NCBI RefSeq assembly: GCF_001983165.1
Contig: NZ_MNPU01000019.1
Location: forward strand, 42,032-106,031
Direction: 5' to 3'
DNA: 64,000 nucleotides
Source of the DNA: Pseudomonas gessardii
Lineage (GTDB): Bacteria > Pseudomonadota > Gammaproteobacteria > Pseudomonadales > Pseudomonadaceae
Both the position numbers and the translations under genes were made by a program. The notes under the pieces are model-generated. The model saw only the letters and a program-made list of their open reading frames with translations, was not told the DNA's origin and searched no databases. Below are positions 28,181 through 37,196 of the stretch, piece after piece. Positions within the stretch are counted from its first letter, which is position 1. Every line of letters starts with the position of its first letter.

Positions 28181-28687
28181 TTATGGAGAAACCGTGAAGG
28201 CCGGGGTTGGCTTCACGTTAAGTGCGCTGATCTTGCACTTGCCAACGGTCTGCGTCGAAGGAATGCTCAGCGTGTTGGTAGAGTTATTGAACGTCACCGC
28301 AATCGTGGTAGGCGAACTTGCGCAATTACCCAAAATATTGAAGTTGACACCCGACACGGTCCCGGCAAACACGTTTGAGCCGGTACCGGTTGGGGTCAGG
28401 GTCCAAGGCAAGCCCAACATAGTAGGCACGCCGCATAAAGGGTTGCTGCCACTGACTGTAGCGTTTGTAATCGTCGCGGAAGCCCCATTGGAGGCAACCG
28501 AGCCGGAGAAGTTGATGGTGCAGGACACCGGAACACCAAATGAGGCCGGCGAGGAAACCGAAATGGCCCCCGCCGGGGTGCTGAACGCGGCGCCCGCTGG
28601 GGCAACGGTCACAGCACTGGCCATCGAGGCGGCGCCCAGGCAAATAGCAAAAGCAGACAGCGAGATAAGGTTTTTCAAGCTTTTCAT
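28181..28687 (-). CDS. Exported PraA/PraB-like protein
   Basis: A 168-residue secreted or surface protein. A signal peptide (SMASA) is followed by a Ser/Thr/Gly/Ala-rich beta-type chain with only three cysteines in the mature part. This resembles PraA/PraB (protein activator of alkane oxidation) of Pseudomonas, small exported proteins linked to growth on hydrocarbons and to biofilm surfaces. It is encoded next to a FadL-type porin, a match for handling of hydrophobic molecules. The family call is from memory of the pattern and is not certain. Confidence 0.55.
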   Translation of the reverse strand: MKSLKNLISLSAFAICLGAASMASAVTVAPAGAAFSTPAGAISVSSPASFGVPVSCTINFSGSVASNGASATITNATVSGSNPLCGVPTMLGLPWTLTPTGTGSNVFAGTVSGVNFNILGNCASSPTTIAVTFNNSTNTLSIPSTQTVGKCKISALNVKPTPAFTVSP

Positions 28688-29074
28688 TATTTTTCCTCAC
28701 ATGGATGGCGAGTTATTTCGCCGGGGTAATGGCCATGATCGAGAAGTCACGGTTAAACCGTAGCCCGCTCTTTCAAGCCAAACTTCAATTCAATCAACTG
28801 CACAATAGAGTGCATTTATCTGGATAACTTTTAAGCCAACAGTTTCTTGCAACTACAGGCTCGAATAGATTTAAAGCATCGCGAACTATCTGACTTATAT
28901 AGGGAAGCCATAGCCAATAAAAAAGCGCAGCGCAGCCATCGGTTTAACTCCCAAATAAACATTTAAAAGTTCGATTAAATATCCTGCCAGGAGCAAAAGA
29001 AGAAGCGTCAATCACACTATGATGAATATATTTTCAAAAAGATTTTTCATAACTCGTATTAAATAATCTACATG
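28688..29074. other. AT-rich gene-free stretch upstream of the PraB-like gene
   Basis: No coding sequence is supported here. The stretch is clearly more AT-rich than its surroundings. It holds the palindrome ACGGTTAAACCGT at 28749-28761, close to the PraB-like gene, which could be an operator. No RNA gene was recognised. Confidence 0.5.
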
Positions 29075-29098
29075 AAAAAAGCCCCCGCGCCAGAGGGC
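29075..29098 (-). terminator. Rho-independent terminator of the EIIC-EAL gene
   Basis: Reading leftward, GCCC (29098-29095) pairs with GGGC near 29084-29081, followed by TTTTTT (29080-29075). It lies about 55 nt after the stop of the minus-strand EAL gene. Confidence 0.7.
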
Positions 29099-29151
29099 AT
29101 TTTCCATTTGCGAGAAGTCCTACGTTGCCATTGAGAGACGGGTAAAAGAGG

Positions 29152-31251
29152 CTACATACCGGCCCCATTCGCCTTGAGCGCCCGCTCCAGAACGAAACGC
29201 TGGAGTGCATCGCCGGGCAGCGCTTGACTGAAATACCAACCCTGGATAATCAGCTCTGCCCCCCCATGGCCCCCGCCCGATTGGAGAAAGGCCAATTGCT
29301 CGGCGGTTTCCACCCCTTCCACCACCACCCCCAGGTTCAGCGCTTCACAAAAGCGCAGCATGCCGGTCAAGACCTGCGCGCCCTTGGGGTCTTGCTGGGC
29401 CACCACAAAACTGCGGTCGATCTTGATGAAATCCACCGGGAACTGGTGCAGGTAACTCAGCGCGGAAAAGCCCGTGCCGAAGTCGTCGATATAAACCTTG
29501 GCCCCAATGGCCTGCAGTTTTTCGATCATCTGCCGGGTCACCTGGATATCCCCCACCAGGGCATCCTCGGTGATCTCCACCGACACCTGGCCGTTGGCCT
29601 GGGACAGGATGTCCACCAATTGCCGGCCATACGCCGGGGTCGTCAGGGTGGCGCTGGAGACATTGATGGTGATCGGCAGCGCAAAACCGGTTTTCTGCCA
29701 CTGCTGGTACTGACGCACCGCCTGGGAGGCCACCCACAAGTCCACATCCGGCATCAACCGGGCCTGGGCCAGCCACTGGAGGAACTCCCAGGGCGAGTGC
29801 ACCTTGCCCTGGCTATCCCGGGCCCGCATCAGCGCTTCGCAGCCCGTGCACAAGCCGGTCAGGGAGGACACCTGGGGCTGGTACTCCAGGTAGAACTCGT
29901 AGTCGCTGATCTGCTGGATCCGGCTCAATTCACGGGCCTGCCGTGCCAAGGCCCGGTGAGAGGTCAGCACCGGGTCCAACTCCTGCAGGCGTCCTTTTTC
30001 TTCGAGCCCGCGAAAGGTCATGTCGAATGACTTGAGGTAAACGGTGCCGCCCTCCACCGCCTGCTGGTGGATCGCCCAGACGTAGGGCGCATAGACCAAG
30101 GTCCCGACCCCCAGCAACAGCAGTTGCAGGGCCACCGCCGCCAGGTCGCCCTGGGTACTCAGGTAGGCATTGAGCAGCACCGGCGCGGTAAACGGCACGC
30201 TGGCCACCGCCGGCGAGACCCAGCCGGCCTGCACCGCAAACAACGCCAGCAGGGTGTTGAGCGCCGGGACCGCCAAAAAAGGGATAAACAAGCGCGGGTT
30301 GAGGATGATCGGCAAGCCGAACAGCAACACTTCACTGACATTGAACAGCGACAGCGGCAGGCTGGCCATTGCCAGCAGGCGCATGGACTGGCTCTTGGAA
30401 AACAGCAGAATCGCCAGCAGCAGGCACAGGGAACCGCCGGCCCCGCCAATAAAGGCAAAGCTGCCCAGCAGGCCGCCATTGAGCACGTAGCGGATAGGCT
30501 CCCCCGCCGCCTGCGCCATGCCGTTGAGCACCACCGCCTGGTCCAATGCATCAAACAGCGGCTGGAGCGCATACACCCCATGAATACCAAAAAACCACAG
30601 CAGCGAATTGATCGCCGTGACAAACAGGCCACTGCCATAGGGCGACTGCAGCGCATCGAGCATCAGCGGCCCCTGGAATTGCGCCACCGGGGGCACCTGC
30701 AACAGCAACGACAATGTCACCACCAGCAGCAATGCCGTGATTGCCCCCGGCACCACCATATTGATGGTGCCCTTGAGGTTGTGCCCCACCAGGTCCTCGT
30801 TGACCAGGCGGGTCCAGCGGTAGCGATGCAACCAGGCAATCGCTGGCACATTGATCAGCGGCGAGGCAATGGCAATAAACAGGATGAAAGTCGCCGCCGC
30901 ACGTGGATAGTCACGCAAGACAAAGGTGGCAATGACCACGTACATCAGGCACAGGAACGCCACCGGCAACTGTGGCAATCGGTGCTGGACCGCCAGCATA
31001 TAGCCGATGGAAGCCGCCACCAGCAGCGGGATCACAGAACTGATCTTGGCATGCAGGCCCGCCAGGAATGCCACCACTGGCGATGAAAACCCCAGGATCC
31101 GGGCGCATTCGGATAACAGCAGGAACCCTGCCGAGACCAGCAGGCACGGCAAGATCCATAACAGACCTTCACGGATGGCTCGCAGCGACTCCGTGCTCGC
31201 CAGGGCGGCCAGGCGTTGGGTAAAGAAGAGCTTGAACAGCGTTTGCGCCAT
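29152..31251 (-). CDS. PTS EIIC-like membrane domain fused to c-di-GMP phosphodiesterase (EAL)
   Basis: A 699-residue inner-membrane protein. Residues about 1-400 form a lactose/cellobiose-type PTS EIIC permease domain with the family motif FNVSEVLLFGLPIILNP at 303-319. Residues about 450-690 form an EAL domain with E472-A-L, NVSSATL, EITED, DDFGTGFSALSYL and EGVET, so the metal and substrate ligands look intact. It should hydrolyse c-di-GMP in response to a sugar-like ligand bound or moved by the EIIC part. No EIIA or EIIB genes are nearby, so the EIIC part is probably a sensor. Start ATG 31251. Confidence 0.88.
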   Translation of the reverse strand: MAQTLFKLFFTQRLAALASTESLRAIREGLLWILPCLLVSAGFLLLSECARILGFSSPVVAFLAGLHAKISSVIPLLVAASIGYMLAVQHRLPQLPVAFLCLMYVVIATFVLRDYPRAAATFILFIAIASPLINVPAIAWLHRYRWTRLVNEDLVGHNLKGTINMVVPGAITALLLVVTLSLLLQVPPVAQFQGPLMLDALQSPYGSGLFVTAINSLLWFFGIHGVYALQPLFDALDQAVVLNGMAQAAGEPIRYVLNGGLLGSFAFIGGAGGSLCLLLAILLFSKSQSMRLLAMASLPLSLFNVSEVLLFGLPIILNPRLFIPFLAVPALNTLLALFAVQAGWVSPAVASVPFTAPVLLNAYLSTQGDLAAVALQLLLLGVGTLVYAPYVWAIHQQAVEGGTVYLKSFDMTFRGLEEKGRLQELDPVLTSHRALARQARELSRIQQISDYEFYLEYQPQVSSLTGLCTGCEALMRARDSQGKVHSPWEFLQWLAQARLMPDVDLWVASQAVRQYQQWQKTGFALPITINVSSATLTTPAYGRQLVDILSQANGQVSVEITEDALVGDIQVTRQMIEKLQAIGAKVYIDDFGTGFSALSYLHQFPVDFIKIDRSFVVAQQDPKGAQVLTGMLRFCEALNLGVVVEGVETAEQLAFLQSGGGHGGAELIIQGWYFSQALPGDALQRFVLERALKANGAGM

Positions 31252-31637
31252 GATTGTCTCCTTGCCCGCGGGCCGTCACACCGGGGGCAACCCCTCAACC
31301 GGAGCCTGCGACGAGGGCTTAACGCTACACGCCCAGGCCCCGCCAATGAAAGGGGTTTGCCACATTTGGCGTCGAGGCGTTGCCCCTGGGCGTCAGCAGG
31401 CATGCAGATGAGGGTGTAATGTTCCAGGCTTTTTGAAACAATGCTGCCCTTCAGGGCCTTGCCGCCCACGCGGGTGCCGCAGGTTTTCGGAACCAACTGC
31501 ACCGCAGACAGGTCATGAGCTGTACGGGTCTGTCGACCCACAGGCCGGTATCGAATGACTCGATCCGCAGACCACTTTTACACCCATGGGGGTCGGTACA
31601 CCGACTGACCCAGCGTTCTCAGGGAGATGGATTGAAC
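31252..31637. other. Divergent intergenic region
   Basis: A 386-bp gap between the leftward EIIC-EAL gene and the rightward small membrane protein gene. No conserved protein, RNA gene or operator was recognised. Short open frames on either strand do not look coding. Confidence 0.5.
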
Positions 31638-31898
31638 ATGCAAGGCAGGTTTTCAAATCGCGCGCGACCTTTGGTTTTCACCGTAGTGCTGTGGTTGTGC
31701 GGGGTCGCCGTACTGTTTTTGATCAAGGCTGGCGTCGAAGCCGTGGAAGGGCCTATCAGCAAGACCTGGATCGACTTGACCCTGGTACTCGCCGCCTACC
31801 TGTTCTTTTTCCTGCTGGACCCACTGCAACAGTGGACGGCCAATCGGCTGCGTAAACGCGCCCGGCGCAAAAGCCGCTACGAACAAGCGTCGTCCTAG
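31638..31898 (+). CDS. Small inner-membrane protein, function unknown
   Basis: An 86-residue protein with two hydrophobic segments (about 12-33 and 45-64) and a very basic C-terminal tail (RLRKRARRKSRYEQ), which should face the cytosol. ATG 31638 has a GGGAGATGG site upstream; longer in-frame starts lack support. It lies next to the T6SS kinase gene but on the opposite strand, so it is probably not part of that operon. No family recognised. Confidence 0.6.
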   Translation: MQGRFSNRARPLVFTVVLWLCGVAVLFLIKAGVEAVEGPISKTWIDLTLVLAAYLFFFLLDPLQQWTANRLRKRARRKSRYEQASS

Positions 31899-31944
31899 AA
31901 TCTGTTTGCCTGGGAACTGACGCAGCAGCTGATCACCCCGTCAT

Positions 31945-32838
31945 CTAACGGGCACGATCCGCGAACCAACGACCCACCACCGAATGTTCACACTGCATGG
32001 CCGCCTGCAATTCGTCAGCGGTGATGGTTCGGCGTTGCGGGTCGACACTGAGCGCCACCCGCAACGCCGGCCAGCAACGCCGGGGCAGTTGCCGAGGGGG
32101 CGCCAGTCGCGGCCTCGGGCCCGCCCCTTGCGCCGCACGCCCACCCAGTGCCAGGTCATACAACAGGCATGCTGCGCCATACACCTCCGAACTGGCTGAC
32201 AGCGGCGCCCCCTCCTGCAGTTCCGGTGCGGCATAGGCCGGTGTCCAGGCCGTGAAACGCTGTTGACTCAAGGCCGGCAGCCCGGACAGCGGCGGCCCGA
32301 GCGCCTGGGCAAGGCCAAAGTCAAACAGGCGCACCCCGTCAGCGCCCAACATCACATTGCCGGGCTTCACATCGCCGTGCAATACACCTTGCCGATGGAT
32401 ATAACCCAACGCTTCCAGCAGCCCCAAGGCAATAGGGCGCAATGCCTGCCAAGGCACCCCGCGCGGGCAGTTGAGCAGCAACTGGTCCAGGGTCATGCCG
32501 CTCATCAACTCCATGGTGAAGAATGCCACTTCACCCGTGGTATCCACCTCAAATGAAAACACTCGCACCACACGCTCGTGCCGCAGGTAGCGGGTCAGGG
32601 AAAACTCGCTGTAGAGCAACAGGTGAGCGTCCTGTGACGGGGCCAGGTGCTCGCCGAGAACCTTGAGGGCCACCTGGGACCTCGGTTCACCGAATTGCTC
32701 ATGCAGCAAGTCACGGGCGCGATAGACAACCCCCATGCCGCCCACCCCGAGCACCCGTTCAAGACGATAGCGCCCGGCCAATAACGCCGGCAGTGGCTGC
32801 CCCGGGGGCGGATCGCAGGACTGGGGGAGCTGTTCCAT
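31945..32838 (-). CDS. T6SS-linked Ser/Thr protein kinase (Stk1/PpkA type)
   Basis: A 297-residue Hanks-type kinase. It shows the glycine loop GVGGMGVVY (31-39), the ATP lysine K59 in VALK, the catalytic HGDVKPGN (D156), DFG (173-175) and APE in the activation segment. The HRD arginine is replaced by Gly, which suggests loop autophosphorylation may not be needed. No membrane helix or extracellular domain follows, so it is a soluble kinase like Stk1 of the P. aeruginosa H2-T6SS, where it phosphorylates a forkhead-associated protein such as the Fha encoded at 39021-40148. The usual partner phosphatase gene is missing (see the 22-codon ORF). Confidence 0.9.
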   Translation of the reverse strand: MEQLPQSCDPPPGQPLPALLAGRYRLERVLGVGGMGVVYRARDLLHEQFGEPRSQVALKVLGEHLAPSQDAHLLLYSEFSLTRYLRHERVVRVFSFEVDTTGEVAFFTMELMSGMTLDQLLLNCPRGVPWQALRPIALGLLEALGYIHRQGVLHGDVKPGNVMLGADGVRLFDFGLAQALGPPLSGLPALSQQRFTAWTPAYAAPELQEGAPLSASSEVYGAACLLYDLALGGRAAQGAGPRPRLAPPRQLPRRCWPALRVALSVDPQRRTITADELQAAMQCEHSVVGRWFADRAR

Positions 32839-32906
32839 CAGCGTCGGGCCGCTGTGATTGGCGCCGTACGCCCGGCGTTGCGACAGGTATCTTGCCGTGG
32901 GCTCAT
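32838..32906 (-). CDS. 22-codon ORF linking tssM and the kinase gene
   Basis: A tiny frame whose ATG (32906) overlaps the tssM stop as ATGA and whose TGA (32840-32838) overlaps the kinase start as TGATG. The product is basic (starts MSPRQDTCRNAG). In H2-type clusters a PP2C phosphatase gene (stp1) occupies this place. The ORF could be the remains of that gene after an internal deletion, or a leader that keeps ribosomes moving from tssM to the kinase gene. No homology evidence supports either. Confidence 0.35.
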   Translation of the reverse strand: MSPRQDTCRNAGRTAPITAARR

Positions 32907-35900
32907 AGTTGCTCCGGTATGCGGAAGGTCCGCCACGCCGCCATCTCGAACGGGTTCGGCGTCCGCTGGCTGGTCAACAGGTAGTGGGCGCGCAGGCCGC
33001 CGATATCGGCCTTGAGCAAGCGCGCATCACGCCCATTCAAGGGTTCGCCCTGCAGCAAATCGAACAGGCGGAACAGCGACCATGGCCCGGTGTTTTTTTC
33101 AATGCCCAATGGCTGTTGCGCCATGCCTTCGAGCACCAGGCTGCTACGACCGTCCTCGACATCGGTGGGCCACTGGAACAGCATCGGTACAATCGGCCCA
33201 TGGCGGTATTCCATCTGCTGGTCGCCGAACCGCAGGATCGCCCGACTGACCGTGGGGTCCAGGCTGTAGGGCGCCAGGGTGAAGCGCACCCCCGGCTCCC
33301 CCGGGTCATCGGCAAAGAACGCCTCGCGTATGGTGCGTGCCTTGGCCAGTTGGTCCAGCAACGCCCGTGACATCGGCAGGCTGCGGCCATCCAGGCTGCG
33401 CAACCGATAACGGTTGCCATCGCCGATGACAAAGGGCCGCAGGTCATCGTCAAGGAACCGCGCCATCAACCCTTGCGGCTTGAAGAACTCGCGAAAATCA
33501 TTGAGCGCGACATCGCTGCTGGCATGGGCGCTGAACGGATAGCGCTGCTTGATCGCCGAGGAATAGAACCCATACACCTCACTCTGATAGCGCCGGTTCA
33601 GGTGCCGGTAGGCCGCGTCGAGCACCAGGCGCCAACTGTCATCCGCTACGCCCGCCAACCAGCCGTTGAGGGGCGTCGGCAGGCGCTCCGTGGCATTGCG
33701 CAGGTTACCCAGGGCGTCCCGTTGCCCCTGCATGCGCCGCTTGACCATCTCAAAGGCCGCCCGGTCAGGCTGGTTATCCCGGCCAAGGGTGGCCAATTGC
33801 AGTTGCAACGGGTTGAGGGTTTGCAGCACCTGCGACAACTCAGGCCCTGGGTTGTCCTGTTCATCGAGCAATTGATGCAGGGCTTCAAACCGACGCTGCA
33901 AAGCGCGCTGTGCGGTGTCAGGCATCCGTTGCGTGGCATTGTCCAAGGCGGCCTGGGCCACTGGCGAACCCGGCTGGAGTGCGTCCAGGCGCTCGACAGG
34001 GCTTGAGAAACGGGTGTTTTCCCTGATTTGCTGCAATAACTGCAATAACGGCGAACGGGGTGATGTCAGGCTCGCCAGTTGCTCGGCCATTTGCCGCGAC
34101 GTCTCACTGTCCTGTAAGCGCACCTGGGCCAATGCGGCACTCCAGGCCTGGGCATAGTCACTGAAATAGCGTTGCTCCAGTTCGACCAGCAGTTGGCGCA
34201 GGCCCAGGGCATTGAGTTCCGTGCCCTCCCCCAGCACCCAGTTGTCGCGCACGATGCTATCGACCATCCGGCTACCCTGCACCGCAAAGAACTGACGGTA
34301 GCCCTGCTGGGTAAAAAAGCCCGGAATGGCCTGGTCGATGCCGGTGAACACTTGCTCCTGCGGGTCCAGGTGTTGAGTGAAGCGATAGGGTTCAAGCTCG
34401 CTGCCCTGCTCACGCAACAGACGGTAGACCACGCCAGCCAGGGGCTGTGCTTTCAACACCTGGCGAGCCTGGGCGACCAGCGTTTCGTCGAGCGGCATTG
34501 CAAAGGGCTGCTCGAGCACTTGGGCAAAATGTAGGTTCAAACGCTTCTGCAGCGACGGGTCTGTGGGGTAACGCAGCGACCACAATTCGGCGACCCGATC
34601 CGCCAACCATTGCTTGTCCCGGCGCTCTGGCAGGTTGAGCATCAGGTAGGCGCGCAGGCTGAGGAGTAGCTGCTGGCGGTCGTGCAAGCTGCTGCGCACC
34701 TGCTGCTCCAACAGCTCGCGGACCCGGGCCATCAAGTGTTGTAGCAATGCCTGTTGGTAGGCCGTGTCCAGCACCGGGCGGCTCCTGTCGCCTTGATACA
34801 ACCCCGTGAACGGCATCCAACCCGCGCCCTGCGGTGACGCAAAAACCTGGGTGGCTGCCAGTCGGCTATCCAGGAGCGGCACGATCGCCAGGGTCTGGTC
34901 TGCTGCAGCGTGGCCACGGACAGGCGTGCGCGCCAATTCACGCAGTTGCTCCAGGCGTTGATGGTTCTGCGAATAGCTGTACATCCACAGTGAACCTGCA
35001 GCGCCGAGTACCAGTAAGGCCGCCAGCGCCAAGCCGCGCTGACGCCGACGGATGCGCACCCGTTCCCGGTGGTCCAGGCCGGCCAGGTCGACCTCACCGA
35101 ACACCACCCGGCTGAACAGCCCCTGGATAAACCGTGGGCGGCTTTGCCCGGCGCCCGACTCACTGCCGGAGCTGGTCAGGTAAAAACCGCGCAAGGCGTT
35201 GACGCGCTGGTAACGATGGGCAGAAAACGCCAGTTCAATAAACAGGCACAACCGCTCCCCGATCAGCGCCACCTGCCGGGGGAAATCCAACATACGCCCC
35301 CGGCGCTCACCACTGCGCTCCAGATGCAGGCGTTGTATCAATTCCCCACTCAAACGCTGCAGCAAGGCTTCAAAGGCCTGGCGCACTTCGCCAACATCGG
35401 TTCCCGCCTGGCCAGGTACGATGTGCTCGCCCAACAGGCCATCACTGGCCTGGCCCTCCGTTCGCTCGAAGAACTCGACAAACCCGGGCAAATGATCCGC
35501 CTGCGTCAGTACCAGGTAGACCGGCAACTGCACATGTAAGGTCTGCTGCAGGTCGTGAAGGCGACTGTTGAACTGGCGCGCCATAACGCTCAGTGCCTGC
35601 TCGCTGCCATTGAGCAAGGTGTCCACCGAAACTGTCAGCAGTACGCCGCTGAGCGGGCGCGCACGGCGACGGGCTTTCAACAGGTTCAACAGCGTCGCCC
35701 AGCCACTGCTGTCGACCTCACTGTCGGTGTGCGCCAGGTAGCGCGCCGGGGTTTCGACCAGTACCCCTTCCTCGGCAAAATACCACTCGCAATGACGTAT
35801 GCCGCCAGCTGCGTGTGGGTCGCCGGCATCCGTGCGGTCCAATGGCAGTTGTAGCCCGCCGGCCTGCAACAGACGGGTCTTGCCACTGGCGCTGCATCCC

Positions 35901-36310
35901 ATCACCAGGTGCCAGGGCAACTCACTGCGCCAGCGTTCGCTGCGCTTGCCATAGCGGCGCGATGTCTTGAGGGCTTGCAGCGCCTCCTTGAAGCGGCCAC
36001 GCACGTTGTTCTGCTCATGCTCGACCAGCCCCTTGCGCTGTTTTGGCGGTACCTGCTCCGGGCCGCCATCATCGCCAGGCAGTTGCCCAGGGTTACGCCG
36101 ATTGACGAAGACCATCAACAGGCCCCAGGCCAGGAACAAGCCACTGATGGTCAGTAAGCGCGAAGTCGCACCGAGCCAGAAACGCTTGTCGTCGACCGCC
36201 AGGAGCGGCCCGAACCACCACACGGCCCAGGCCAGTAACAGCACCAGCAGCAGGCTCCAGACCCAGGTCAGCGCCAGGGCTGCAACCAGCGTTTTGAATA
36301 GAGGTTTCAT
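32903..36310 (-). CDS. tssM: T6SS membrane complex protein TssM (IcmF)
   Basis: A 1135-residue inner-membrane protein. Two N-terminal helices (about 7-32 and 50-70) precede a cytosolic domain with a P-loop GCSASGKT (138-145), a third helix lies near residue 430, and a long periplasmic domain follows. TssM with TssL and TssJ forms the envelope-spanning channel that anchors the baseplate. The intact P-loop suggests nucleotide binding. It sits 15 nt after tssL. Confidence 0.96.
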   Translation of the reverse strand: MKPLFKTLVAALALTWVWSLLLVLLLAWAVWWFGPLLAVDDKRFWLGATSRLLTISGLFLAWGLLMVFVNRRNPGQLPGDDGGPEQVPPKQRKGLVEHEQNNVRGRFKEALQALKTSRRYGKRSERWRSELPWHLVMGCSASGKTRLLQAGGLQLPLDRTDAGDPHAAGGIRHCEWYFAEEGVLVETPARYLAHTDSEVDSSGWATLLNLLKARRRARPLSGVLLTVSVDTLLNGSEQALSVMARQFNSRLHDLQQTLHVQLPVYLVLTQADHLPGFVEFFERTEGQASDGLLGEHIVPGQAGTDVGEVRQAFEALLQRLSGELIQRLHLERSGERRGRMLDFPRQVALIGERLCLFIELAFSAHRYQRVNALRGFYLTSSGSESGAGQSRPRFIQGLFSRVVFGEVDLAGLDHRERVRIRRRQRGLALAALLVLGAAGSLWMYSYSQNHQRLEQLRELARTPVRGHAAADQTLAIVPLLDSRLAATQVFASPQGAGWMPFTGLYQGDRSRPVLDTAYQQALLQHLMARVRELLEQQVRSSLHDRQQLLLSLRAYLMLNLPERRDKQWLADRVAELWSLRYPTDPSLQKRLNLHFAQVLEQPFAMPLDETLVAQARQVLKAQPLAGVVYRLLREQGSELEPYRFTQHLDPQEQVFTGIDQAIPGFFTQQGYRQFFAVQGSRMVDSIVRDNWVLGEGTELNALGLRQLLVELEQRYFSDYAQAWSAALAQVRLQDSETSRQMAEQLASLTSPRSPLLQLLQQIRENTRFSSPVERLDALQPGSPVAQAALDNATQRMPDTAQRALQRRFEALHQLLDEQDNPGPELSQVLQTLNPLQLQLATLGRDNQPDRAAFEMVKRRMQGQRDALGNLRNATERLPTPLNGWLAGVADDSWRLVLDAAYRHLNRRYQSEVYGFYSSAIKQRYPFSAHASSDVALNDFREFFKPQGLMARFLDDDLRPFVIGDGNRYRLRSLDGRSLPMSRALLDQLAKARTIREAFFADDPGEPGVRFTLAPYSLDPTVSRAILRFGDQQMEYRHGPIVPMLFQWPTDVEDGRSSLVLEGMAQQPLGIEKNTGPWSLFRLFDLLQGEPLNGRDARLLKADIGGLRAHYLLTSQRTPNPFEMAAWRTFRIPEQL

Positions 36311-36325
36311 GATTCGCTCCCTGCG

Positions 36326-37192
36326 TTACTTCGGTGTCCGGGTGATGTCTGGGGTGGTCTGAAGATAGGGTTGGAGCACGCTCTCGCGTTGCTCCCCAAG
36401 CACCCAGGCGAACCCCGCATACATCATGCCCAGGCCCACCCCGACAAATACCCAGACCCAGGTGGCCGGAACAATACGCAGCGCCGGCCCCGGCTTGCGG
36501 CTGGACGGTGGCCGGGGATCCGTGGCCGGCGGCGCGTCCCCACGCACATGGATGATCTGCCGGTACAAGGCGTCACGAATGCCCTCCAACTGCAGCAACC
36601 CGCGTTCCATCACCCGGTACTTGCCTTCAAAGCCCAGTGCCAGGCACAGGTACATCAACTCCAGCATCGCCAGGTGCTTGAACGGGTCCCTGGACAGTCG
36701 CTCCAGCAGCTCAAAAAATTTTTCGCCACCAAAGGTTTCGTTGTGAAAGCTGCTCAACAGGCTCATTTGCGACCAGTCGCTCTGGCGCCCCCACGCCGTG
36801 GTGCCCACGGCCTCGTCAATGACGCTGCACAACACGTAGCGGGCCGCCATGATCTGGCTGTCGGGGATTGCGTCGTGGCGGGCCCGCTGTTCAAAAAGCG
36901 TGATGCCCGAGGACAGTCGGTCATTGAGCGAGTGCAGGCCTTCACGGGCCGAGCCGCCCTTGAGCCGGACCACCTCCGACAACAGGTCCCAGGCCGCCGT
37001 CACCAGGGGGTTGAGGCCAAGCCTGAAGGGCTGCGTGCCCTGCAAATGGGCGGCATGGATCATCCGGTCTTCAAGCTGTTCAAAGCGCGGTGGTGTCTCG
37101 AAATCGGTCATGGCGCCCTGTGCCGGGCCGAATCCATGCCGATCCAGCAGGACCGTCTTGTCATCCTGTGGGTATGCCTTGTCCATCGTCAT
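36326..37192 (-). CDS. tssL: T6SS membrane complex protein TssL (DotU)
   Basis: A 288-residue protein with a cytosolic DotU domain (VTAAWDLLSEVVRLK, RYVLCSVIDEAVGTT, FFELLERLSRDP) and one C-terminal transmembrane helix (about residues 243-265). There is no OmpA-like peptidoglycan-binding extension, so anchoring to the wall must come from another subunit. Linked with tssK (4-nt gap) and tssM. Confidence 0.95.
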   Translation of the reverse strand: MTMDKAYPQDDKTVLLDRHGFGPAQGAMTDFETPPRFEQLEDRMIHAAHLQGTQPFRLGLNPLVTAAWDLLSEVVRLKGGSAREGLHSLNDRLSSGITLFEQRARHDAIPDSQIMAARYVLCSVIDEAVGTTAWGRQSDWSQMSLLSSFHNETFGGEKFFELLERLSRDPFKHLAMLELMYLCLALGFEGKYRVMERGLLQLEGIRDALYRQIIHVRGDAPPATDPRPPSSRKPGPALRIVPATWVWVFVGVGLGMMYAGFAWVLGEQRESVLQPYLQTTPDITRTPK

Positions 37193-37196
37193 AGGT

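Noticed and set aside
28181..28687. Fimbrial or CsgA-like amyloid subunit
   Set aside because: No amyloid-type repeats and no chaperone/usher or curli secretion genes nearby; the PraB-like reading fits better.
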